Part shown: in pieces, positions 16,797 through 24,613 of the stretch
How the letters are laid out: each line of letters starts with the position of its first letter
Position numbering within the stretch: position 1 is the stretch's first letter
Assembly: GCF_002242805.1 (NCBI RefSeq)
Contig: NZ_MCGQ01000009.1
Span: 62,001-126,000 of the forward strand
Direction of reading: 5' to 3'
From: Streptomyces diastatochromogenes
GTDB taxonomy: Bacteria > Actinomycetota > Actinomycetes > Streptomycetales > Streptomycetaceae
DNA length: 64,000 nucleotides
Notes under the pieces: model-generated
Seen by the model: only the letters and a program-made list of their open reading frames with translations
Told to the model about the DNA's origin: nothing
The model's database searches: none
Made by a program: the position numbers and the translations under genes

Positions 16797-19217
16797 CTAC
16801 ATCACCGGGGCGGAGCTGTCGGCAGGGCTGCTCGATGACGGCGGGCCGCTGGCCGAGTTGGTGGTCGACGGGGTCGTTTCCGTCTGCGTCGGGGTCGGGG
16901 TGGGCGTGGGGGTGGGGGTCGGCGAGGAGCTGGTCGGTGTGGCCGACGGCGTCGTCCTCGTCGGCCTCGGTGAGCCGGGCTTCGTCGTCTGCGACTTGGA
17001 CGGGGAGGGAGTCGTACCCCCGCCGCCCGTCCCCCGCGTACCGGTCGGGCTCGCCGAAGGCGCCGTCGCCGACGGGGTCGGGGCGTCCGAGGTGCCGTCC
17101 GGGCCCGGGTCCGTCGGGCTGCCGGAAGGCGTTCCGGTGTGGCCGGGCGAGCTGTCGTCCTTCTTCGGGTCCGCGCCCAGGCTGCCGTCGTCCAGGCCCT
17201 GGCTCGCGGACGGGTTGACGCCGACCTGCCCGGCCGGGTTCTTGTCCGCGTTCTCGTGGGACGTCATGCCGAGCGTGACGACCGTGCCGAGGACAGCGGC
17301 GAGCAGGGCGCCGGAGCCGGCCGCGACCATGTTGCGGCGGGCCAGCCGGCGGATGCCGCCCACGGACTTGAGAGCCGGGGGCCGGTGCGTGACCAGGGTG
17401 TCGTCAGCGGGGATGTACGGCAGTGGGTAGGGAGCCGGTACCCCGCCGGGCGGCGACGCCGACTCCTCGTGCCGGGCGTCCGGTATCTCGTCGCCCGCCA
17501 TCGGCCCGGGCACGTCGCCCGTGAGGTCGGCGACCAGGGCCAGGGCCCGGCGCCCGGCGACGGTGCCCCGCTTGTCGGCGAGCGCCCCGCGCAGACCGCC
17601 CGAGGCCTCCAGCTCGGCGCGGGCCCGGTCGAGCTGCCCGCCGCAGAGCGCGAGGATGCCCAACTCGTGGTGGAAGAAGGCCTGTTCGGAGACCTCACCG
17701 GAGAGCCGGGAGGCCTCGGCGCCGGACCGCAGCGCCCGCTCCCAGGCGCTCCAGTGCAGCCCGACGGCGAAGGCGGGCGCGGCCGTACGGGCGAGTCGTA
17801 CCGCGACGCTCTCCTCGCCCTCGACCGGAGGCAGGGTGGCGGGCACCACGACCGCGAGCGCGGCGAGGACCGCGTCGGCCTCGGCGGACACCCGCTCGGG
17901 CGTGACCGAGGGGTGCCCGGCCCACCAGGTGTAGTGCTCGGCGGCGGCGAGGGCCTGCGCCGGGGCGTCGTCGGCGTACCCGGCGGCCTCCAGCTGGGTC
18001 AGCACGCCCGCCGCGAGGCGGTACCGGGAGCCGACCGGAGAGACCAGTCCGCAGCCCGCGAGTTCACCGAGCGCGGCGTCCGCGTGGGTGTCGCCGACCA
18101 GCGCGGGCAGGTGCGCCTGGTGCGGCACCTCGCCGCCGAGGGCGACGGCGAAGCGGAGGGTGGCGCGGGCGGAGGCGCTGAGCCGGGAGGCGAGCAGCGG
18201 CGCGGGCGCGGCGGCCTCGCCGAGGGACGGCAGCGGGACGTCCTCCGCCTCCGCCGTGTCCAGGGGTGCCTCGACGGGAATGCGTACGTCCTCGAAGACG
18301 CCGTACTCGTCCACCGCGCCGGTGCTGGCGCGCAGCTGGTCGCGCTGCCGGAGCAGGGCGCCGGCCTGGACGAACCGCAGCGGCAGTCCCTCGGACTCGA
18401 ACCACAGGTCGCCGGCCCAGTTGGACTCCTCCTCGGTGAGGACCCGGCTGACGGCACGCTCCAGGATCTCCACGCCGGCCGCGCGGTCCAGGCCGGTGAG
18501 GAAGACCTCCTCGACCTCGGAGTCGGCGGAGGGCGCGGGGACGTCCGGGGTGGCGCCGAGCAGGAAGGCGCACTCCGGGGTGGCGTCCAGCAGCTCGTCG
18601 AGTGCGGCGCCGCCGAACTCCAGGTCGTCCACGACGACGACCGCGCCGATCTCCCGCACCAGGGCGAGCAACTGCTCCTGGTCGGGACGGTGCAGGGGAG
18701 CGTCGTAGACGGCGTGGAAGAGGTCCTGGAGGAGGTCGGTGCCCGTGCGGTGGAAGCCGGTGAGGCGGACCACGCCGTCCGGTGCGAGGTCCAGGCAGTC
18801 CTCGCCGACCAGGTCGAGCAGGGCGGTGCGGCCGGAGCCCCCGGGACCGGTGAGGCGCACGGAGCGGCCGCGGGCCAGGAGACGGACCAGGCGCTCGCGT
18901 TCGTCCTGCCGTTCGAGGAGGGCGAGCGTGGGCTGCGCCGGGCCCGGTGGCACCGGCGGCCGGGCGGCACGCTCGGTCTCGGCGCGCTCGGCGGCGGTCC
19001 GCTTGCGCGGCCGGCCCGGCCGTTCGTGGGGCGGGCAGGCCTCTATCTCACTGCCGTCGACCGGGTTGACGGTCAACAGGAAGTCGCCGGAGACGAGCTG
19101 CGCCGTACGGGCGAGCCCGGGCGTGCTCTGGCCGAAATCGGAGGTGAGGGATTCCCGGGGAGGGCGGCGGCTCGGAGCCTGGCCGTGCTCCTCGGGTCCC
19201 GGAGTGATCGGGTCCAT
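16797..19217 (-). CDS. membrane protein with degenerate P-loop NTPase domain and Ser/Thr/Pro-rich extracellular tail
   Basis: An 806-residue protein conserved beside nucS in Streptomyces; function unknown. A basic linker (GRPRKRTAAERAE, about 68-80) precedes an NTPase domain with GPGGSGRT at 124-131, where the invariant Walker A Lys is Arg130, and a Walker B-like strand AVVVVDDLEFGG (about 192-203). Alpha-helical sequence resembling STAND/AfsR-type regulators follows to about 560. One transmembrane helix (about 630-651) precedes a ~155-residue tail of Ser/Thr/Pro with a TPTPTP run, typical of a cell-wall-spanning segment. The predicted topology is cytoplasmic NTPase, one membrane pass, external tail. 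The GTPase-like module may be inactive or may use Arg. Confidence 0.75.
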   Translation of the reverse strand: MDPITPGPEEHGQAPSRRPPRESLTSDFGQSTPGLARTAQLVSGDFLLTVNPVDGSEIEACPPHERPGRPRKRTAAERAETERAARPPVPPGPAQPTLALLERQDERERLVRLLARGRSVRLTGPGGSGRTALLDLVGEDCLDLAPDGVVRLTGFHRTGTDLLQDLFHAVYDAPLHRPDQEQLLALVREIGAVVVVDDLEFGGAALDELLDATPECAFLLGATPDVPAPSADSEVEEVFLTGLDRAAGVEILERAVSRVLTEEESNWAGDLWFESEGLPLRFVQAGALLRQRDQLRASTGAVDEYGVFEDVRIPVEAPLDTAEAEDVPLPSLGEAAAPAPLLASRLSASARATLRFAVALGGEVPHQAHLPALVGDTHADAALGELAGCGLVSPVGSRYRLAAGVLTQLEAAGYADDAPAQALAAAEHYTWWAGHPSVTPERVSAEADAVLAALAVVVPATLPPVEGEESVAVRLARTAAPAFAVGLHWSAWERALRSGAEASRLSGEVSEQAFFHHELGILALCGGQLDRARAELEASGGLRGALADKRGTVAGRRALALVADLTGDVPGPMAGDEIPDARHEESASPPGGVPAPYPLPYIPADDTLVTHRPPALKSVGGIRRLARRNMVAAGSGALLAAVLGTVVTLGMTSHENADKNPAGQVGVNPSASQGLDDGSLGADPKKDDSSPGHTGTPSGSPTDPGPDGTSDAPTPSATAPSASPTGTRGTGGGGTTPSPSKSQTTKPGSPRPTRTTPSATPTSSSPTPTPTPTPTPTQTETTPSTTNSASGPPSSSSPADSSAPVM

Positions 19218-19491
19218 GGGTTCAAGCCCCCCAAAAGCGTTGTGTGCCCTGGCAAATACCGGCCCCTCCCGGCCTGCTGCACACCGCGCTGTCGCTTCTG
19301 GTCCGGGCCCGCTCGATCGAGGGTTACGAGGCAGCGGGCGACCGAACCCTAAACCTTCGCACAGTATCTACGACAGGGCGGGGTGCCGCGCGGTCCGAGA
19401 CATCACAGTCCGATGAGGATTGCCCTCGACGTACGGTTCGGCAACTGCGTCCGGGTCTCCCCCGTCGCCCGGTTCACACCCGATAAGGGCG

Positions 19492-19815
19492 TTACACGCG
19501 GGGCAGCGACTCCACGCCGATGCCGCCCTCGATGGCGAGGATGCGGTGCAGCCGGGTGGCCACCAGCAGGCGTTGCATCTGCGGCGGGACACGGCGCAGC
19601 ACCAGACGGCGCCCGCAGCGGCCGGCCCGCCGGTGGGCACCCATGATCACCCCGAGTCCGGTGGCGTCCCAGGAGTCCAGTTCGGACAGGTCGAGCACCA
19701 GGTCGCCGACTCCGGTGTCGACGGCCGAGTGCAGAACCGTACGGGCGTCCGCCGCGCTGCGGACGTCGAGGCGGCCCCCGACGACCAGCTCGGCGTGGTC
19801 GCCCCTGATGTGCAT
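19492..19815 (-). CDS. STAS-domain anti-sigma factor antagonist-like protein
   Basis: A 107-residue STAS protein (SpoIIAA/RsbV fold). HAELVVGGRLDVRSAADAR matches the first strands of the fold, and LDLSELDSWDATGLGVIMGA carries the regulatory loop. In SpoIIAA and RsbV the phosphorylated Ser is in D-S-S/T-G-L-G; here the motif is D50-A51-T52-G-L-G, so Ala stands where the phospho-Ser normally is, and only Thr52 could be modified. ATG 19815 is preferred because GGGAG lies 7 nt upstream; the frame opens further at a TTG at 19878. No anti-sigma factor or sigma factor gene is adjacent. Confidence 0.8.
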   Translation of the reverse strand: MHIRGDHAELVVGGRLDVRSAADARTVLHSAVDTGVGDLVLDLSELDSWDATGLGVIMGAHRRAGRCGRRLVLRRVPPQMQRLLVATRLHRILAIEGGIGVESLPRV

Positions 19816-19939
19816 ATGCGCTCCCGTTGAGTGCGGTGTGGCGTACTCCGTGACGGTGCTCGTGCTGTTGCTGTGCAACGTCTGACTGCCTGAGCGGCAG
19901 AGCGGTTGCTGCTTGTAAGCGAACCGATACCGAATTCAC

Positions 19940-19962
19940 CCCCGGGAGTGACACTCCCGGGG
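19940..19962 (-). terminator. hairpin downstream of hbd
   Basis: Perfect inverted repeat CCCCGGGAGT / ACTCCCGGGG with a 3-nt loop, 22 bp after the stop of the 3-hydroxybutyryl-CoA dehydrogenase gene. It has no T-tract but sits in the right place to end that transcript before the STAS gene. Confidence 0.65.
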
Positions 19963-19984
19963 CGTGCGTCCGGTCGTGTACGGA

Positions 19985-20833
19985 TCAGTACTTGTAGAAG
20001 CCCTGCCCGCTCTTGCGTCCGATGTCACCGGCGTCCACCATCCGGCGCATCAGCTCCGGCGGGGCGAACTTCTCGTCCTGGGACTCGGTGTAGATGTTGC
20101 TGGTGGCGTGCAGCAGGATGTCCACGCCGGTCAGGTCGGCGGTGGCCAGCGGGCCCATGGCGTGGCCGAAGCCCAGCTTGCAGGCGAGGTCGATGTCCTC
20201 GGCGGTCGCGACGCCGGACTCGTAGAGCTTGGTCGCCTCGACGACGAGGGCGGAGATGAGCCGGGTGGTCACGAACCCGGCGACGTCCCGGTTGACGACG
20301 ATGCAGGTCTTGCCGACGGACTCGGCGAACTCCCGCGCGGTGGCGAGGGTTTCGTCGCTGGTCTTGTAGCCGCGGACGAGCTCGACGAGCTGCATCATCG
20401 GCACCGGCGAGAAGAAGTGCACACCGACGACCCGCTCGGGGTGCTCGGTGGCCGCCGCGATCTTGGTGATCGGGATGGCGGAGGTGTTGGAGGCGAGCAC
20501 GGCGTCCGGGCGCACGATCTTGTCGAGCGCGCGGAAGATCTCGTGCTTGACCTCCAGCTTCTCGAAGACGGCCTCCACGACGATGTCGGCGTCGGCGGCG
20601 GCGTCCAGGTCGGTGGTCGCGGTGATACGGGCCAGGGCGGTGTCGGCGTCGTGCGCCTCCATCTTCCCCTTGCTCACGAACTTGTCGTACGAAGCCTTGA
20701 TGCCGTCGGTGCCACGCCTCAGTGCCTCGTCGGTGACGTCGCGCAGAACGACGTCCCAGCCCGCCTGCGCGGCGACCTGGGCGATGCCGGACCCCATGAG
20801 ACCGGCCCCGATGACGGCGAGCTTCCGTGCCAC
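19985..20833 (-). CDS. hbd: 3-hydroxybutyryl-CoA dehydrogenase
   Basis: A 282-residue enzyme that reduces acetoacetyl-CoA or oxidises 3-hydroxybutyryl-CoA with NAD(P). The N-terminal Rossmann motif is VIGAGLMGSGIAQ (7-19); the catalytic His is in GVHFFSPVPMM and the substrate-binding Asn in SNTSAIP. The C terminus ends ...DIGRKSGQGFYKY, typical of the family. The GTG start is preceded by a strong AAAGGAG. Together with the thiolase at 1045 it can interconvert acetyl-CoA and hydroxybutyryl-CoA, feeding ethylmalonyl-CoA or butyrate metabolism. The usual neighbour, crotonyl-CoA reductase, is not in the window. Confidence 0.95.
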   Translation of the reverse strand: MARKLAVIGAGLMGSGIAQVAAQAGWDVVLRDVTDEALRRGTDGIKASYDKFVSKGKMEAHDADTALARITATTDLDAAADADIVVEAVFEKLEVKHEIFRALDKIVRPDAVLASNTSAIPITKIAAATEHPERVVGVHFFSPVPMMQLVELVRGYKTSDETLATAREFAESVGKTCIVVNRDVAGFVTTRLISALVVEATKLYESGVATAEDIDLACKLGFGHAMGPLATADLTGVDILLHATSNIYTESQDEKFAPPELMRRMVDAGDIGRKSGQGFYKY

Positions 20834-21237
20834 TCCGACTCCTTTGAACGCGCTCCAAGTCTGCTTCTCCGGCGGACCATAGCGCTCCGGAGCCGCTGTG
20901 TGAGCGGTAAGTAACGCGCGTCACGTCTCAACTGACGGACATCACACCGGCAGCGGTAACCGCCACCCAATTGGGCGCCTCTCCACCGATGTTCGACCGG
21001 TGTCCGCGTAGTCCCTTTTCCGCCCAATGGGTTGATTCGGCGGCGGTTCGCGCCCCGCGCACAGGGTGGCGCGGGGTAGCGAGCCCCGGCTCTTTTCCCG
21101 CATTGTTCCGTAACCCCGTGATCACGTGGCGTGGTGGGCCGCAGCCGGGTCATGCTGACGTCTCCTCCTGATGGCGTCTTAACAACGCTTTCCAGGAGGG
21201 CAGTTGGAGTGTTCTCTGCTCACGGAATCGATGTGAG
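20834..21237. other. 404-bp intergenic region between hbd and the HTH cluster
   Basis: No convincing coding sequence. It must contain the hbd promoter (reading left) and the promoter of the small membrane protein gene (reading right). The only structure I see is a separated inverted repeat: CCCAATTGGGCG at 20966-20977 and CGCCCAATGGG at 21021-21031, about 40 bp apart, which could be a regulator-binding pair. Confidence 0.4.
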
Positions 21238-21459
21238 ATGGCGAGTAAGAAGGTGGTGACCGTCGCCGTTCTGGTGACGGTCCTCACGTGGAGCACGGTG
21301 ATGACCGTGCTGGGGCAGGTCGCGGCCATGGCCACTCTGCTCCCGTCCCTGGGCCTGCTCGTGCAGCAGATCGTCCAGGCGCTGAGCGGGTCCGACGGTT
21401 CCCGCACGCCTGACGGCCCCACTGCGACCGGCACCGGCGGTGAGGAGCCGCCGCGATGA
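21238..21459 (+). CDS. small membrane protein upstream of an HTH regulator
   Basis: A 73-residue protein with a hydrophobic stretch from about residue 5 to 50 (VVTVAVLVTVLTWSTVMTVL, then VAAMATLLPSLGLLVQQIV), enough for one or two membrane helices, and a polar Gly/Thr/Pro tail. The stop overlaps the start of the next gene by 4 bp (ATGA), so it is translationally coupled to the HTH regulator. I do not recognise the family. The coupling suggests that it works with the regulator, for example as a membrane tether or sensor, but this is inference only. Confidence 0.6.
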   Translation: MASKKVVTVAVLVTVLTWSTVMTVLGQVAAMATLLPSLGLLVQQIVQALSGSDGSRTPDGPTATGTGGEEPPR

Positions 21460-22322
21460 CCCGGGCCGCAGGCAGCGGCCGGCCGCTCGCACCGAGGGCC
21501 GTCGGCCGACGGGGCCGCAAGCCGGGCCCGATCTCCGAAACCGCCGGCCTCACGCACCGGGCCTGGCTGGAGCCGGTGCGCGACGCCGTCCGCCTCCGCG
21601 ACCTCACCCTGGACGACCTCGCGGACCGCTCCGGATACTCCAAGACCCGGATCAGCGAACTCCTGCGCGGCAACGGCTACTACCCCGCCTGGGAGATCAC
21701 CTTCAGCGTGATACGCGTACTCGGCCTGCCGGTCCAGCCGATGCTCCGCCTGTGGGCCGCGGCGGCGCGCGAGGCGCACAAAGAACTCGGCTGGATCCGG
21801 CACCGCATCCAGCAGGTCGCCTGCGAACCCGAGACACCGCCGCTTGCCCTCCGGGCCTTCAGCGGGAGCGTGCGCGCCGCTTACACCGCCTATGCGCGCA
21901 TGTTCCTGCTGAGCGACGCCCGCGCCCGCTGTGCGGTCGACGAGACCTTCGACCTGCTGTGGCTGTCCTGGGAGACCGCGGCCGGCGACGAGAACCTCCG
22001 CCGCCACGCCTGGCATCTGCTGCGTTCCCGCGTACTGGTCCGCGCAGCCCATCGCGACGGCCATCCGGACCTGCGCGCCGCCGTCTTCTCCACCGGCGAG
22101 GTCCACGAGAGCGTTCCGGGCCGCGTGGTGGTCCTGCCCGACCTGGTGAGGCGCTTCGATGCCATCACCCGCCTGCCCCACGACCAGATGGACGTCGTGG
22201 TGCTGGCCGAGCTGTGCGGCCTGGACCTTGCGGAAACGATCCCGTACGTCACTGGCCAGAGTCCGGCCCGATGCCTCTCCCTCGACCGTTACGCCCGCGC
22301 CGCCCTCGAAGACCGATGGTGA
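21456..22322 (+). CDS. helix-turn-helix regulator with a C-terminal sigma-70 region 4-like segment
   Basis: A 288-residue protein. A basic tail (RAVGRRGRKPGP) leads into an XRE-type HTH at about 50-95 (LTLDDLADRSGYSKTRISELLRG). A helical middle part (RMFLLSDARARCAVDETFDLLWLSWE) follows. The end, RRFDAITRLPHDQMDVVVLAELCGLDLAETIPYVTG, resembles sigma-70 region 4, as found in Streptomyces HTH proteins that also look like sigma factors; the second helix of that HTH is poorly preserved. It overlaps the upstream small membrane protein gene by 4 bp and the downstream gene by 7 bp. Its targets are unknown. Confidence 0.65.
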   Translation: MTRAAGSGRPLAPRAVGRRGRKPGPISETAGLTHRAWLEPVRDAVRLRDLTLDDLADRSGYSKTRISELLRGNGYYPAWEITFSVIRVLGLPVQPMLRLWAAAAREAHKELGWIRHRIQQVACEPETPPLALRAFSGSVRAAYTAYARMFLLSDARARCAVDETFDLLWLSWETAAGDENLRRHAWHLLRSRVLVRAAHRDGHPDLRAAVFSTGEVHESVPGRVVVLPDLVRRFDAITRLPHDQMDVVVLAELCGLDLAETIPYVTGQSPARCLSLDRYARAALEDRW

Positions 22323-22846
22323 TCACGTCCGGCTCGATACGCTACGTGCTCGGGTGGCTACAGGAGCGCCTACGCGGACTGGCCAACGCGGTCGGCTGGG
22401 ATCCGTCGCTCTTCAAGAAGCTGGAGAGCGGGGAGACGATGGGCAGTCCGGAGGTCGCCGAGGCGCTGGACGAGTATTACGGCACGCCTGGACTGCTGCT
22501 GGCGATGTGGGAGATGGCCGTGGGGGATCCGAACCACGAGCTGGACCAGCAGGTCGAGACACGCCTGGGACGGCGCCAGCTGCTGGAGAGCGCGGACCCT
22601 CCATTGTTCCGAGTCATCCTCTCCGAGGCGGTGCTGCGCACTTCACTGCGCGACGCGGGAGCCTGGCGGGAGCAGTTGGAGCACTTGGCGGACGGTCGCA
22701 CAGTCGCCTACACCGAGAACGACCTGCGCGGCGAACTGGTCGAAGACAACGCCTCAGTTGAGGAGTTGCAGCGTAGGTACGATGCCGAGTCGCACAAGTT
22801 CATCCTGCGGATGTTGGAGGAAATGCCGTGCGAGCCATCGACCTGA
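22316..22846 (+). CDS. shortened XRE/DUF5753-like regulator, possibly decaying
   Basis: A 176-residue protein that matches parts of the common Streptomyces XRE-DUF5753 family (about 280 residues): an HTH remnant (NAVGWDPSLFKKLESGE), EVAEALDEYYGTPGLLLAMWE, RRQLLESADPPLF, ILSEAVLRTSL and an ending like RRYDAESHKFILRMLEE. Compared with the family as I remember it, the first HTH helix and two blocks of roughly 55-65 residues are missing, yet the frame stays open. It begins inside the end of the previous gene and overlaps the DUF397 gene by 19 bp. It may be a reduced but functional variant or a decaying gene. Confidence 0.55.
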   Translation: MVITSGSIRYVLGWLQERLRGLANAVGWDPSLFKKLESGETMGSPEVAEALDEYYGTPGLLLAMWEMAVGDPNHELDQQVETRLGRRQLLESADPPLFRVILSEAVLRTSLRDAGAWREQLEHLADGRTVAYTENDLRGELVEDNASVEELQRRYDAESHKFILRMLEEMPCEPST

Positions 22847-23034
22847 GCGGCGTGACCTGGCGCAAGAGCAGCTACAGCAACACGAGCGGCGGCGATTGCG
22901 TCGAAGTCTCCGACACCATCCCCTCCGCCGTCCCCGTCCGTGACAGCAAGACCCCCGCCGCCCCCGCCCTCGTCTTCGCCACCGGATCCTGGTCGTCGTT
23001 CGTCGGCGCCGTCAGGGACGGATCGTTCCGCTAG
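22828..23034 (+). CDS. DUF397 protein
   Basis: A 68-residue protein with the DUF397 signature: GVTWRKSSYSNTSGGDCVEVSD (residues 8-29 of that block), then VPVRDSKTP and a final FATGSWSSFVGAVRDG. DUF397 proteins are encoded next to XRE/DUF5753 regulators throughout Streptomyces, often in many copies; BldB-related developmental and toxin-antitoxin-like roles have been proposed, but none is settled. GTG start with GGAGGAAATGCC upstream. It overlaps the preceding regulator gene and ends 7 bp from the stop of the convergent beta-propeller protein gene. Confidence 0.88.
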   Translation: MRAIDLSGVTWRKSSYSNTSGGDCVEVSDTIPSAVPVRDSKTPAAPALVFATGSWSSFVGAVRDGSFR

Positions 23035-23041
23035 CGGCGCG

Positions 23042-24532
23042 CTACCGCAGGCGGGCGACGCCCACGGGACGCTGGCCCTCGGTGCCGTCCTCGTTGACGA
23101 TGGCGTACGTCCGCCCGCCTCCGGTGACCCACAGGTCCGGGGAGGTGTAGGTATCGGGGGCCAGGGAGTGCAGCAGGATGTCGTGCACGAAGCGGCCGGT
23201 GTCCGGGGCGACCTGTGCGAGTTGGTCTCCGCTGAGCACCCAGACCTGGTCTCCGTGGACGGTCAGGGCCTGCACCCAGGACCGTGTTCCCGCCCTCCAC
23301 ACCTCGTGTCCGTCGGTCAGTGAGTAGGCCACCAGGCGGCCGCCGTAGCTCACGCTGGTCCCACCGTGTCCGCTGCTGATGTGCCTGTCGCCGGGGCGCA
23401 CTCCGGACGTGATGAGTGTGTCGCCGCTGACGACCGCCGTGCGTGCTGGGCGGACGGCGAAGGCAGGCCTGTCGAGCGTGCCCGCGCTGGGCGTGGCGCG
23501 GAGTTCGAGGGCTCCCGTTCTGAGCGGGATCGTAGTGCTGAGTTTGCCCCTGCGGTCGTAGCGCAGAACGGCCTGTGTCCCCCGTATCGTGCTCTCCTTG
23601 ACCCAGACCGTGAGGGGGTCGGAGGCCAGGACGATCAGCTCGTCCGGGGCGCCTCGCGCGGGCAGTCGCACGCGCAGCCCGCTCCGGCCGGTGCCGGCCG
23701 CGTAGGTGTGGAGCACCGGTGGCCGGTCGGTGCCGCAGTACGCGACCGTGACCACGGCCTCCGCACTCCCGGTGGACGTCAGGAGAGGCGCGCAGGACCC
23801 GTCGGCCCGGGCGCTCCACCGCTCGTGGCCGTCGGCCAGGCCCACCGCTCGCCAGCCGGAGCGGGTCGGCAGGACGGCCGTGCCGTTGCCCACCGCGACG
23901 ACGTCCGGTCGGCTCGTGTATTCGCCGGCCATGTCGTTCCACGGGGCGATCGGGTCCGTCCAGAGCGGCTTGCCGGAATCCAGCCGCAGCGCTGTCACCT
24001 GGTCGCAGTCGCCGTCCTCCGGGGCGTGGCCGACCAGGCTGGTGTGCGCGTCGGTAGTGCGGCTCATCGCGCACACCACGTCACGGCCGGGCGGCGTCCA
24101 CCGCCAGGCGACGGTGCCGTCCGGGACACGGTACGCGGTGAGCCGGTCGAGCCGAACGCGTACGACGAGGTCGCCGTCCCGCCAACTGCCCACGGCCTTG
24201 GCGCTGCCGGGGTCGTCATGAGCCGCCCGCCACACGGTCGGCGCGTCCTCGCCGGTGACGGCGTACATCAGTCCGGCGCAGAGCACCCCTCCGGCGAGGA
24301 GGCCGACGAGGGCGAAGCGGCGGTCGGTGCCGATGGCGCGGGCCAGCAGGGGAATGGTGAACAGCGTCCCGAACAGACCGACGAGGGCGAACCAACCCGG
24401 TCCCCGCCCGGAGAGATCTCCGAAGGTCAGCACGGAGCCGACGGTCAGCCCCGTGCCGAAGGTGCCGAACGGAAGGGCGAGCAGCACAGCGCGGTCGCCC
24501 TTCGGCACATCGGATCTGCCGTCTGCTCCCAT
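23042..24532 (-). CDS. membrane-anchored PQQ-like beta-propeller protein (paralogue of 8008-9522)
   Basis: A 496-residue protein with three N-terminal hydrophobic segments (AVLLALPFGTFGTG, WFALVGLFGTLFTIPLL and FALVGLLAGGVLCAGLMY), followed by a beta-propeller domain with the same blades as the gene at 8008: AYRVPDGTVAWRW, ALRLDSGKPLW, AVGLADGHERW and AYSLTDGHEVW. Stretches such as CAMSRTTDAHT and ASDPLTVWVKES align with CGMSERVVDG and SADPFTLLLKES of the paralogue. ATG 24532, preceded by GGGGGCGGGCGG, is preferred over the GTG/ATG 14 codons upstream. A scaffold or sensor role is likely but unproven. Confidence 0.78.
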   Translation of the reverse strand: MGADGRSDVPKGDRAVLLALPFGTFGTGLTVGSVLTFGDLSGRGPGWFALVGLFGTLFTIPLLARAIGTDRRFALVGLLAGGVLCAGLMYAVTGEDAPTVWRAAHDDPGSAKAVGSWRDGDLVVRVRLDRLTAYRVPDGTVAWRWTPPGRDVVCAMSRTTDAHTSLVGHAPEDGDCDQVTALRLDSGKPLWTDPIAPWNDMAGEYTSRPDVVAVGNGTAVLPTRSGWRAVGLADGHERWSARADGSCAPLLTSTGSAEAVVTVAYCGTDRPPVLHTYAAGTGRSGLRVRLPARGAPDELIVLASDPLTVWVKESTIRGTQAVLRYDRRGKLSTTIPLRTGALELRATPSAGTLDRPAFAVRPARTAVVSGDTLITSGVRPGDRHISSGHGGTSVSYGGRLVAYSLTDGHEVWRAGTRSWVQALTVHGDQVWVLSGDQLAQVAPDTGRFVHDILLHSLAPDTYTSPDLWVTGGGRTYAIVNEDGTEGQRPVGVARLR

Positions 24533-24613
24533 GCCGCCCGCCCCCTGTGCCCGTCGAAGCGGGGACGCTACCAAGGCCCTGGCTGCCTCAGCATTGCCTG
24601 ATACCGGCAGAGT

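Noticed and set aside
21440..22315. Extension of the shortened DUF5753-like gene upstream to 21440
   Set aside because: That part overlaps the HTH regulator in another frame and encodes Arg/Pro-rich sequence without homology; the start is taken at ATG 22316.
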